Shown: positions 1 through 6,386, counted from the stretch's first letter. The stretch is DNA of 9,793 nt from an uncultured Ignavibacteriota bacterium (GCA_903907305.1 CAIVNT010000380.1:1-9793); one strand, 5' to 3'. The notes: generated from the letters alone by a model not told the origin. Program-made: numbers and translations.

Positions 1-144
1 AAACCGATCTCATTGTTGGAGTTTATTGGTGTGAAACTTGAATTAGAAGAAGGACTCGGAAGCAGAGTAGATCTAGTAGAATATAAAGCAATTAAGCCTT
101 CGTTAAGAGATTCTATCATGAGTGGTCATATCAGTATCGTATGA
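1..144 (+). CDS. MntA-like nucleotidyltransferase antitoxin, C-terminal end (partial)
   Basis: Frame 1 is open from the window edge to TGA at 142-144 and gives 47 residues. The visible part, with LLEFIGVKLELEEGLGSRVD followed by LVEYKAIKP and then LRDSIM, matches the C-terminal end of small MNT-fold nucleotidyltransferases paired with HEPN toxins (family knowledge). The catalytic GSx10DxD motif would lie upstream and cannot be checked. In the family, the MNT protein neutralises its HEPN partner by transferring AMP to a tyrosine next to the RNase motif. Its stop codon overlaps the start of the next gene (ATGA), so the two are translationally coupled. The sequence is visibly richer in A+T than the housekeeping genes to the right, which fits an acquired module. 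The family call is fairly sure; activity is unknown. Confidence 0.75.
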   Translation, partial: KPISLLEFIGVKLELEEGLGSRVDLVEYKAIKPSLRDSIMSGHISIV

Positions 145-479
145 AAAGGGACGGTAAAATATATCTTACTGATATTCTCGAAAGCATATCAAAAATAGAA
201 CATTATCTTACAGCAATAACGGAAACGGAATTTTTTACCAATGAAGAAAAACAAGATGCTGTAATAAGACGACTTGAGATTATTGGTGAAGCTGTTAAAA
301 AACTTCCAATGGAAGTACGTAATGAGTATCCAGAAATTCCATGGAAACAGATCGCCGGCATGAGAGATGTAGTTATCCATGAATATTTTGAGGTCTCCCT
401 AGAAACAGTCTGGAGAACATTGATAAATGATTTGCCGGATATAAAGATAAAATTAGAAAAGATGCGAGATAAAATTTAA
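141..479 (+). CDS. HepT-like HEPN-domain RNase toxin (DUF86 family)
   Basis: This 112-residue, mostly alpha-helical protein has the usual size of HepT/DUF86 proteins. Residues 70-82 contain the hallmark R-x4-H-x-Y motif (R75, H80, Y82, in GMRDVVIHEYF). In this family Arg and His form the ribonuclease site at the dimer interface, and Tyr is the residue AMPylated by the MntA partner (known from the Shewanella HepT/MntA pair). The later VSLETVW segment is also typical. The ATG at 141 overlaps the stop of the upstream nucleotidyltransferase gene by four bases, so this is an antitoxin-first bicistron. Likely role: an RNA-cleaving toxin acting in stress or phage defence. All motif residues are present, so it looks intact. 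Codon choice (many AGA, ATA, AAA) is A+T-rich compared with the genes that follow, which suggests separate ancestry. Confidence 0.85.
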   Translation: MKRDGKIYLTDILESISKIEHYLTAITETEFFTNEEKQDAVIRRLEIIGEAVKKLPMEVRNEYPEIPWKQIAGMRDVVIHEYFEVSLETVWRTLINDLPDIKIKLEKMRDKI

Positions 480-565
480 TGCGACGTAGAACTCACGGCT
501 TCAGGATTAATGCATTGAACACTGTAGCGTGAAACCTGAAACTCCAAACTTGAAACATTTTTTTT

Positions 566-570
566 AGGAA
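566..570 (+). promoter_or_regulatory. Shine-Dalgarno AGGAA that fixes the TTG start of trpS
   Basis: AGGAA lies six bases before TTG at 577. An in-frame TAG at 565-567 rules out any start further upstream. The first in-frame ATG falls at residue 12 and would remove part of the N-terminal strand before the HIGH motif. The TTG is therefore the only sensible start. The rest of 480-576 holds no gene; it has only three spaced copies of tgaaac (530-556) and a run of eight T. Confidence 0.7.
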
Positions 571-576
571 ATATTT

Positions 577-1563
577 TTGACAAGCAAACGAAAACGTATC
601 CTCTCCGGAATGCGCCCGACCGGCAAGCTGCACATCGGTCATTTGGTTGGCGCTCTTGAAAATTGGGTCACACTCCAAAACGAGTACGATAATTATCACC
701 TCATTGCGGATTATCATGCCTTAACGACGAATCTCGATACAAGCGAATTGTATCAGAATTCCATAGACATGGTCATTGACTGGCTTGCCGCAGGGATCGA
801 TCCTGTGAAAAGTCCTATCTTCCGCCAGTCGCAGATCAAAGAACATACTGAACTCCATTTGATCTTCTCCATGCTGATCACGACTGCAAGACTTGAAAGA
901 AATCCTACTCTGAAAGATCAAATTCGCGATTTGAATATGGAGTCGGTCGTGTATGGACATCTTGGATATCCGGTATTACAGTCGGCGGACATACTCCTGT
1001 ATAAAGGAGAAGTTGTGCCGGTGGGCGAGGATCAGGTTCCGCACATTGAGATCACCCGTGAGATCGCACGACGATTCAATCTGCAATGGGGAATCGTCTT
1101 TCCCGAACCGGAACCGAAATTGACGAAGTTCGCTCGTCTTGCAGGACTCGATGGAAATCAGAAAATGAGCAAGTCACTCGGCAATACGATCCTGCTTTCG
1201 GATTCCCCTGAAGAGATCCAGAAGAAGATGCGCACGGCGGTGACTGACACGCTGAAAGTGCGAAAGAACGATCCGGGGAGACCGGATGTCTGCGTGGTTT
1301 TCTCATATCATCAGAAATTCAATCCGACGGAAATTCCTGATATCCGCAGCGGATGTGAATCCGGCGTTCTCGGATGCGTCGATTGTAAAAAGAATTGTTC
1401 AGCAAAGATCGCGGAGACACTCGCTCCGTTCCGAGAGAAGCGCGCGTACTATGAGAGCAAACCGGACGAGGTGCTCGGGATCCTGAGCGATGGTGAAATG
1501 AAAGCGAAAAAAGTTGCTATTGAAACGATGTCAGAGGTCCGCACCGTGATGAAGATCGGATAA
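577..1563 (+). CDS. trpS: Tryptophanyl-tRNA synthetase, probable iron-sulfur cluster type
   Basis: Cytosolic class I aminoacyl-tRNA synthetase that charges tRNA-Trp. The 328-residue length is normal for bacterial TrpRS. The HIGH signature is at residues 19-22 (GKLHIGHLVGALENW) and the KMSKS loop at 196-200 (GNQKMSKSLGNT). ATP- and Trp-binding landmarks such as SADIL and GEDQVPH lie between them. In the C-terminal helical anticodon-binding part, Cys239, Cys260, Cys267 and Cys270 form C-x20-C-x6-C-x2-C, with an extra Cys274. Thermotoga maritima TrpRS binds a [4Fe-4S] cluster through a near-identical C-x22-C-x6-C-x2-C motif beside the anticodon site, so this enzyme probably does too (inference). 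The start is TTG, well supported by AGGAA six bases upstream and a stop immediately before. The stop is 12 bases from scpA, which suggests co-transcription. Confidence 0.96.
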   Translation: MTSKRKRILSGMRPTGKLHIGHLVGALENWVTLQNEYDNYHLIADYHALTTNLDTSELYQNSIDMVIDWLAAGIDPVKSPIFRQSQIKEHTELHLIFSMLITTARLERNPTLKDQIRDLNMESVVYGHLGYPVLQSADILLYKGEVVPVGEDQVPHIEITREIARRFNLQWGIVFPEPEPKLTKFARLAGLDGNQKMSKSLGNTILLSDSPEEIQKKMRTAVTDTLKVRKNDPGRPDVCVVFSYHQKFNPTEIPDIRSGCESGVLGCVDCKKNCSAKIAETLAPFREKRAYYESKPDEVLGILSDGEMKAKKVAIETMSEVRTVMKIG

Positions 1564-1575
1564 CGAAACGGGATA

Positions 1576-2337
1576 ATGGACAAAACGTACAGAGTGAAAT
1601 TATCGGATTTTGAAGGACCGCTTGATCTTCTTCTTTTCTTCATCAAAAGAGATGAGCTGGATATCTATGATATCCCGATTGCGAAGATCACAAAGGAATT
1701 TCTGCAATACCTTCAATATCTGACCGAATTGAATCTGGATATCGCCGGTGAGTTCATTGTCACCGCTGCGGAACTGATGCAGATCAAAGCGGCGATGCTG
1801 CTGCCGCGTCCCGAAGGGGAGAATGAAGAAGAATTCGATCCGCGTGCAGAACTGGTCCGCCGTCTGCTGGAGTATAAACGCTGGAAAGAGATGGCGGAAC
1901 TGCTGGAAAAAAAACAGTTGCATCAGCGCAAACTCGCATACCGCGGCAACTTCGAGCACGATCCGAAGACGGTGGAAGAAGTGGACGAGAATGATATGAT
2001 CCGCGACGTGACGCTCTTCGATCTGATCGCCGCGTTCCAATTTGCGGTAAACAAGATGCCGCGGAAGCACGTGCACGAGATTAACAGACTGAACGTCTCG
2101 CTGGATGAACAGATGCAGTACATCGTCGGTCTGTTCAAAGATAAAAAAGAACTATCCTTCTTTGAACTTGTTATGTCCATGACGGAGAAGATCCGTATCG
2201 TTGTGACGTTCATTGCAGTGCTCGAATTGATGAAACAACATATCATTGCTATCAACCAGTTCAATCCGTACGAGGATATTACGATTGTCAAAGTAAGTGA
2301 TGAGACGGTCATCATTCCGCCGGATTCAACATATTAG
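1576..2337 (+). CDS. scpA: Segregation and condensation protein A (kleisin)
   Basis: ScpA is the kleisin subunit that bridges the SMC ATPase heads and binds a ScpB dimer, forming the bacterial condensin needed for chromosome compaction and segregation at the nucleoid. The 253-residue length is typical. The N-terminal signature is clear at residues 12-23 (FEGPLDLLLFFI), followed by the helix around IPIAKITKEFLQYL. Residues 57-78 (AGEFIVTAAELMQIKAAMLL) are the conserved SMC-neck-binding segment. A charged middle region, with E/K-rich helices at about 80-140, leads to a C-terminal winged-helix part at about 190-240 (ELVMSMTEKIRIVVTFIAVLE). The ATG lies 12 bases after the trpS stop and has only a weak GGGA upstream, so translation may be coupled to trpS. 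scpB follows after a 134-base gap occupied by a palindromic repeat. Confidence 0.95.
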   Translation: MDKTYRVKLSDFEGPLDLLLFFIKRDELDIYDIPIAKITKEFLQYLQYLTELNLDIAGEFIVTAAELMQIKAAMLLPRPEGENEEEFDPRAELVRRLLEYKRWKEMAELLEKKQLHQRKLAYRGNFEHDPKTVEEVDENDMIRDVTLFDLIAAFQFAVNKMPRKHVHEINRLNVSLDEQMQYIVGLFKDKKELSFFELVMSMTEKIRIVVTFIAVLELMKQHIIAINQFNPYEDITIVKVSDETVIIPPDSTY

Positions 2338-2345
2338 TATTTGTT

Positions 2346-2422
2346 GCCACAAAGACACGAAGGCACAAAGTGATCACAAAAAAATCAATTCGTGGGATTT
2401 TGTGTCTTAGTGCTTTTGTGGC
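2346..2422 (+). repeat. Imperfect palindrome in the scpA-scpB gap (REP-like interspersed repeat)
   Basis: A left arm at 2346-2370, beginning gccacaaagacacgaagg, is the inverted copy of a right arm at 2398-2422, ending ttagtgcttttgtggc, with 20 of 25 positions matching. The 27-base spacer is A/T-rich. The arms are built from the (c)acaaag / ctttgtg word seen in interspersed repeats of many environmental genomes, by recollection rather than a search. The transcript could fold into a long hairpin between the scpA and scpB coding regions. No transposase or target-site duplication is evident. Confidence 0.7.
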
Positions 2423-2471
2423 GGAGTTTTTGTAAAAAAAGGTTTTGAAAGATCACGGACAGAGAGAATGA

Positions 2472-4031
2472 ATGAGTGACGTACAACCAGAGAGCACAAC
2501 AGAAGTGACACCGCAGCCGGCGTCAGAGGAGATCGTTGTCTCGACCGAATTGAAGAACATCATTGAAGCGCTCATCTTTGCGAGTGATGAGCCTATGACC
2601 GTTCGCTTCATCCGTTCCATTATGGATGATGTGAACAAGGATCTTCCTCCGGCAGAGCATCTCTCGGTGAATGCCGATATCATCCGCAAAGCGGTCGGTG
2701 ATCTGAACCGCGGCTACGGGCGCATGGGGAGTGGCTTCCGCATTATGGAGATCGCCGGGGGATTCACGTATGCAACGCAGGAAAATTTCTCATCATGGGT
2801 CGGAAAACTTGCGAAAGAAAAAGCGCGCAGACGGTTATCCCCGACTGCAGTCGAGACATTGGCGATCATTGCGTATAAGCAGCCGATCGCAAAAGGAGAA
2901 GTAGAATTCATTCGCGGCGTGAATGTGGATTACATCATCAACGCACTGCTGGAGAAGGATCTCATTCACATTACAGGACGAGCAAATACTCCGGGTCGAC
3001 CGCTGCTGTATGGTACGACGCAGAAATTCCTGGAGCATTTCGGTCTGAATGATCTGACCGATCTGCCGAAGCCGCGAGAGATCAGCGAACTGATCAACGA
3101 AACGGAACTTGAAGTTGACCGCCGCTTGCTTGCGGAACAGCAGGAACTTGAGTTCAAAGAGGATCTTGAAAAGAAACTGGACGGGAACGAAGGGACGAAG
3201 AACAAGCCTCAGCGGGGTGCGAAGATGAAGGTGCCCGATGAGATCAAAGAAGAGAACCGTAAAGATGCGAAACAGAAAGAACTATCACCGGCAGACGGAC
3301 AAAAAATTGAAGAAGGAGAACAATCATCAAAAAGCAATTTAGCGGTAGACGAAACGGCGGCGGAGGCAACAGCCGTCCAGGCGGACGAAGCGGCGCTCCA
3401 GGAAAACGGACAGGACCTCCAGGCGAAAAGCGATCAGGATCTTTCGGAGATAAACGGACAGGCTCTTTCGGAGACAAGCGGACAGGATCATTCGGCGATA
3501 AGCGGACAAGCTCATTCGGAGATCGGCGCACAGGAAAGCCAGGAGGATTCGGAAGAAAGCCCGCAGATCGATCGGAGAAGTCCGAACGTTTTGAGGGGGG
3601 TAGTTCCTTCGGAAGAAAGCGATCTGGAAGCGGAGGAAGTTCTTTCGGACCAAAACGAACAGGCGGAAGCGATGACCGTCGCTCAGGCGGATTTGGAGAT
3701 CGACGACAGGGAAAGCCTGACAACCGAAGACCAAAGTCCTTCGACAACAAACGATCAGGAAAGCCCGGCACTCGATCCGGCAGTGCAGCATCTTCCACAC
3801 GGAAATCTTCAGACAACTTCGACGGAAGACGCGGCGGATCATTCGGCAGTATCGACCGGAGACGAACAACACGTCCCGTCGGATCAGGACATGACGGAGC
3901 AAGAAGCGTTCGTCCGGGGGGAACTGGAAGGCCGCGAGCAACAACCGGATCAGTCCGGACACGAAGGCCAGTCCGGGTGGAGCAAGTGGAAGACCAAGGT
4001 CAAAACGTTCTTCCGGAAACTCTTCGCCTAA
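2472..4031 (+). CDS. scpB: Segregation and condensation protein B, with an anomalous ~240-codon C-terminal read-through
   Basis: ScpB is the dimeric KITE subunit of SMC-ScpAB condensin. The true ScpB core is at about residues 25-210: the first winged helix (IIEALIFASDEPMTVRFI), the second winged helix with RLSPTAVETLAIIAYKQPIA (121-140), then EVEFIRGVNVDYIINALLEK and GRPLLYGTTQKFLEHFG. A charged tail, about 210-278, follows. Family members usually have about 180-280 residues; this frame gives 519. From about residue 280 (position 3311) the protein becomes acidic and repetitive (SE/GQ/DQ-rich) and lies on top of the downstream synthase frame. Differences among tandem repeat units there change ScpB residues but not synthase residues, so this tail is probably not selected protein. 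One added base in the A6 run at 3301-3306 would end ScpB at the TGA at 3308-3310 (279 residues). The core is certain; the end is doubtful. The start is ATG after a purine-rich agagaga. Confidence 0.85.
   Translation: MSDVQPESTTEVTPQPASEEIVVSTELKNIIEALIFASDEPMTVRFIRSIMDDVNKDLPPAEHLSVNADIIRKAVGDLNRGYGRMGSGFRIMEIAGGFTYATQENFSSWVGKLAKEKARRRLSPTAVETLAIIAYKQPIAKGEVEFIRGVNVDYIINALLEKDLIHITGRANTPGRPLLYGTTQKFLEHFGLNDLTDLPKPREISELINETELEVDRRLLAEQQELEFKEDLEKKLDGNEGTKNKPQRGAKMKVPDEIKEENRKDAKQKELSPADGQKIEEGEQSSKSNLAVDETAAEATAVQADEAALQENGQDLQAKSDQDLSEINGQALSETSGQDHSAISGQAHSEIGAQESQEDSEESPQIDRRSPNVLRGVVPSEESDLEAEEVLSDQNEQAEAMTVAQADLEIDDRESLTTEDQSPSTTNDQESPALDPAVQHLPHGNLQTTSTEDAADHSAVSTGDEQHVPSDQDMTEQEAFVRGELEGREQQPDQSGHEGQSGWSKWKTKVKTFFRKLFA
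3313..3318 (+). promoter_or_regulatory. Strong Shine-Dalgarno (AAGGAG) inside the scpB frame
   Basis: AAGGAG lies just after an in-frame stop (TGA 3308-3310) for the pseudouridine-synthase frame. It is seven bases before ATC at 3326 and four before ATC at 3323, both in that frame. The frame after 3326 reads I-K-K-Q-F-S-G-R-R-N, which would be a natural N-terminus if the first codon were ATG. The same element is ten bases upstream of A-AAA-AGC (3329-3335), the spacing used by the frameshift-stimulating Shine-Dalgarno of E. coli dnaX. It could therefore serve initiation or -1 frameshifting. Confidence 0.5.
3326..3976 (+). other. Open in-frame N-terminal extension of the pseudouridine synthase (Gly/Ser/Arg-rich), lacking a canonical start
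   Basis: The frame of the downstream synthase has no stop from 3311 to 3976 (222 codons) and also no ATG, GTG or TTG. It encodes a basic low-complexity region with repeated units of the form S-F-G-D-K-R-T-G, S-S-F-G-R-K-R, S-S-F-G-P-K-R and G-G-F-G-D, rich in Gly, Ser, Arg, Lys and Asp. Such RGG-like extensions are, from memory, common at the N-terminus of RluB-family synthases in Bacteroidota and relatives, and they probably aid RNA or ribosome binding. If translated from 3326, the synthase would have 483 residues. Synonymous-only variation between the repeat units favours this frame as coding. Entry by an ATC start, by -1 frameshift from scpB, or by a sequence error at the start codon are all possible. 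Confidence 0.65.
3437..3532 (+). repeat. Four tandem 24-base units encoding GSFGDKRT in the synthase frame
   Basis: Units are at 3437-3460, 3461-3484, 3485-3508 and 3509-3532. In the synthase frame the first three all read GSFGDKRT and the fourth reads SSFGDRRT. The first three differ from one another at five sites, all third codon positions and all synonymous in that frame. In the scpB frame the same sites are second codon positions, so the units read DLSEINGQ, ALSETSGQ, DHSAISGQ and AHSEIGAQ. This is minisatellite-like expansion within a low-complexity coding region. Confidence 0.85.
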
Positions 4032-4777
4032 ACAGATTTCTTGCGATGGTCGGCGTTGCTTCACGGCGTGCAGCGGAAGAGATGATCGCGAACGGTGAAG
4101 TGGAGATGAACGGTGCTGTGGTGAAGGAACTCGGCACGAAAGTGAATCCGGCAAGCGATGTGGTGAAAGTGAACGGACAAACCTATACACTTGCTCAGAA
4201 ACTTGTGTATATCGTTCTGAACAAGCCGAAAGATTTTATCACCACTGCCAGCGATGAAAAAGGACGGCGAACGGTTTTGGATCTTGTCAATTCCCGCGAA
4301 CGTATTTATCCGGTCGGAAGACTTGATAGACAAACGACCGGCGTTCTTCTTCTGACGAACGACGGTATGCTCGCCAATAAACTGATGCATCCTTCCAGCG
4401 AAGTGGTCAAGACGTATCATGTTTCTCTTGATAAGGGACTCGATACTGTCCATGCCGGAAAACTTGCGAACGGTGTCTTTTTGGAAGATGGAAAAACTGC
4501 TCCCGCTGAACTGGAGATCATTCCCGGAACAAAGAGCCGTGAGATCATCATCCACATCCATGAAGGGAAGAACCGTCAGGTCCGAAGAATGTTCGAATCA
4601 TTCGGGTATGAGATCGACCGTCTTCATCGCGTAGAATATGCAGGATTGAATGTGCACGGACTTCAGCGAGGAATGTGGCGTTATTGCACCGAACGCGAGA
4701 TCAAACAACTGAAACAGGCTGCATCAGGAACGGTTCCTCATGTGACCGTCCGGCATGAAGAGAACGACGAGGAATAG
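3977..4777 (+). CDS. rluB: RluB/RsuA-family rRNA pseudouridine synthase
   Basis: This enzyme isomerises a specific uridine in rRNA to pseudouridine. From the GTG at 3977 there are 266 residues. The S4 RNA-binding domain is at about 15-67 (LRLNRFLAMVGVASRRAAEE, then NGEVEMNGAVVK). The catalytic domain follows with the family motif PVGRLDRQTTGVLLLTNDG at 112-130, in which Asp117 is the nucleophile. The conserved C-terminal EGKNRQVRRMFESFGYEIDRLHRVEYAGL region (about 199-227) completes it. Family membership is sure, but the exact target (23S for RluB, 16S for RsuA) is not readable, and rluB is chosen because scpA-scpB-rluB order is common. GTG 3977 is only the first canonical start; it has no convincing Shine-Dalgarno, and the frame is open 222 codons further up with a repeat-rich extension. 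It overlaps the scpB frame by 55 bases from this start, or by about 700 with the extension. Confidence 0.93.
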   Translation: MEQVEDQGQNVLPETLRLNRFLAMVGVASRRAAEEMIANGEVEMNGAVVKELGTKVNPASDVVKVNGQTYTLAQKLVYIVLNKPKDFITTASDEKGRRTVLDLVNSRERIYPVGRLDRQTTGVLLLTNDGMLANKLMHPSSEVVKTYHVSLDKGLDTVHAGKLANGVFLEDGKTAPAELEIIPGTKSREIIIHIHEGKNRQVRRMFESFGYEIDRLHRVEYAGLNVHGLQRGMWRYCTEREIKQLKQAASGTVPHVTVRHEENDEE

Positions 4778-4831
4778 CATCGGTTCGCATCGCCGCGGCA
4801 TTTTTTTTTCAATATAAGCATCAATACCTAT

Positions 4832-6373
4832 ATGACTTTCGACCGCAGTTCTGGAATTTTACTTCATCCGACATCATTACCGGGACCATATGGTTCGGGC
4901 GATCTCGGCGCATCATCATATCATTTTGTGGACTGGCTTCTTGTTGCGGGACAAAAATTGTGGCAGATGCTGCCGCTTGGTCCGGTCGGTATGGGAGATT
5001 CGCCGTATATGTGTCTCTCCGCTTTCGCCGGTGAACCGATGCTGATCGACCTTCAGGAACTAACCGAACGCGGATGGCTGCCGAAACGGGAACTTCAGGA
5101 TCATCCCGTCTTCAATCAGAGTAAAGTGCATTACGGAGATGTGAAAACGTTCCGTATGAGCAAACTCCGTATTGCTTCCGATAATTTCTTCGCGAAAGAT
5201 GCAAAGGCGGAAATGGAAGAGTTTCATTCGTTCTGCAAAAAACAGAAATCATGGCTCGAGGATTATTCCCTCTTCATGTCGCTGATCCAAAAATATAACG
5301 GAGCGGAGTGGAGTACGTGGGACGCAGATCTGGTCCGAAGAACTCCGGGAGCGATCAAATCCATCCGCAAGGAATTGGCACAGGAGATACGGTTCTGGGA
5401 ATTCACACAATGGTGTTTCTTCCGTCAATGGTTCGCACTGAAAAATTATGCGAACGAACGCGGCGTAAAGATTGTCGGCGACATTCCGATCTTCATCGCG
5501 TTTCAGAGTGCGGATGTTTGGGCGAATCAGCATCTGTTCCATTTGGACAAAGAGAGAAAACCGAAATTCGTTGCCGGTGTTCCGCCTGATTATTTTTCGG
5601 TGACCGGACAGCGATGGGGCAATCCGCTGTATGACTGGAAAGCGATGCACGAGGAGAATTATTCCTGGTTCATCGACCGCATTAGAACGACGCTGGCGCT
5701 TGTGGACATCGTCCGCATCGACCATTTCAGGGGATTCGCAGGATACTGGGAAATTCCCGCCACCGAAGCAACGGCCGTGAAAGGCCGCTGGGTGAAAGGT
5801 CCCGCTGCGAAATTGTTCGATGCGATCGAGAAGAAACTGGGAAAGATGCCGATCATCGCAGAGGATCTTGGTGAGATCACTCCGGATGTGATCGAATTGC
5901 GCGACCGTTATGACTTTCCGGGAATGCGCATCCTTCAATTCGCTTTCGCCGCGGATGCGAAGAATAATTTCCTCCCGCACAATTATATCGCCAATACCGT
6001 GGTCTATTCCGGAACGCATGATAATGATACGACCATCGGGTGGTTCAAGTCCGCCACGGAACGTGAACGCGAGTTCGTGAAAAAGTACGTCGGCACGGAC
6101 GGCAAAGAGATCCAGTGGGACCTGATCCGTATTGCCGCGCAGTCGGTTGCAGTGATGGCAGTGTTTCCGATGCAGGATGTGCTGGGATTAGGAACCGAAG
6201 CCCGCATGAATATGCCGGGACATGCACTTGGTAACTGGTCATGGCGTTTCGTGTGGGATCAGGTTCAGCACTGGCATGCGTTGAAACTGTATGAGATCAC
6301 TGCTTTGACCAACAGAACAAAAACTGACCGGCTTGCGCTTCCTGATTATCCTTCAGGTAAAGCTCAACCGTAA
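4832..6373 (+). CDS. malQ: 4-alpha-glucanotransferase (amylomaltase, GH77)
   Basis: Cytosolic enzyme that transfers 1,4-alpha-glucan segments between maltodextrins, used in maltose and glycogen metabolism. Its 513 residues match the short bacterial GH77 type. The N-terminal signature SSGILLHPTSLPGPYGSGDL is at residues 6-25. The active-site landmarks are RIDHFRG with nucleophile Asp297, IIAEDLG with acid/base Glu344, and SGTHDNDT with Asp397. The spacing is close to the Asp293/Glu340/Asp395 triad of the Thermus enzyme. The 250s loop region (VPPDYFSVTGQRWGNPLYDW) is intact. The ATG at 4832 has no obvious Shine-Dalgarno; the 54-base gap to rluB has a run of nine T and A/T-rich sequence that may hold a promoter, but none can be defined. 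dacB starts 13 bases after the stop. No other sugar genes are nearby. Confidence 0.96.
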   Translation: MTFDRSSGILLHPTSLPGPYGSGDLGASSYHFVDWLLVAGQKLWQMLPLGPVGMGDSPYMCLSAFAGEPMLIDLQELTERGWLPKRELQDHPVFNQSKVHYGDVKTFRMSKLRIASDNFFAKDAKAEMEEFHSFCKKQKSWLEDYSLFMSLIQKYNGAEWSTWDADLVRRTPGAIKSIRKELAQEIRFWEFTQWCFFRQWFALKNYANERGVKIVGDIPIFIAFQSADVWANQHLFHLDKERKPKFVAGVPPDYFSVTGQRWGNPLYDWKAMHEENYSWFIDRIRTTLALVDIVRIDHFRGFAGYWEIPATEATAVKGRWVKGPAAKLFDAIEKKLGKMPIIAEDLGEITPDVIELRDRYDFPGMRILQFAFAADAKNNFLPHNYIANTVVYSGTHDNDTTIGWFKSATEREREFVKKYVGTDGKEIQWDLIRIAAQSVAVMAVFPMQDVLGLGTEARMNMPGHALGNWSWRFVWDQVQHWHALKLYEITALTNRTKTDRLALPDYPSGKAQP

Positions 6374-6386
6374 TTATTGGAACGTC

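Noticed and set aside
480..560. ttcagg/cctgaa inverted repeat and tgaaac repeats downstream of the HEPN gene
   Set aside because: The inverted repeat is only six bases with a loop of about 30, and the tgaaac copies are irregularly spaced. Neither supports a terminator or a defined element.
3437..3532. Short regular repeats as a possible CRISPR array
   Set aside because: The 24-base units are directly tandem with no spacers, and they follow codon phase.
3244..4190. Long reverse-strand open frames (3244-3816 and 3339-4190) with repetitive Pro/Arg/Ser proteins
   Set aside because: They are complements of the low-complexity repeat region. The composition excludes stop codons in several frames at once, there is no recognisable domain, and all neighbours are on the + strand.
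4778..4831. Terminator after rluB, suggested by gccgcggc followed by nine T
   Set aside because: The palindrome has no room for a loop, and the sequence before it contains a direct rather than inverted repeat (gcatcg twice), so no stable hairpin forms next to the T run.
6333..6386. TTG at 6333 as the start of dacB
   Set aside because: It would overlap malQ by 41 bases and bury the signal peptide behind 18 residues; ATG 6387 gives a proper signal sequence.
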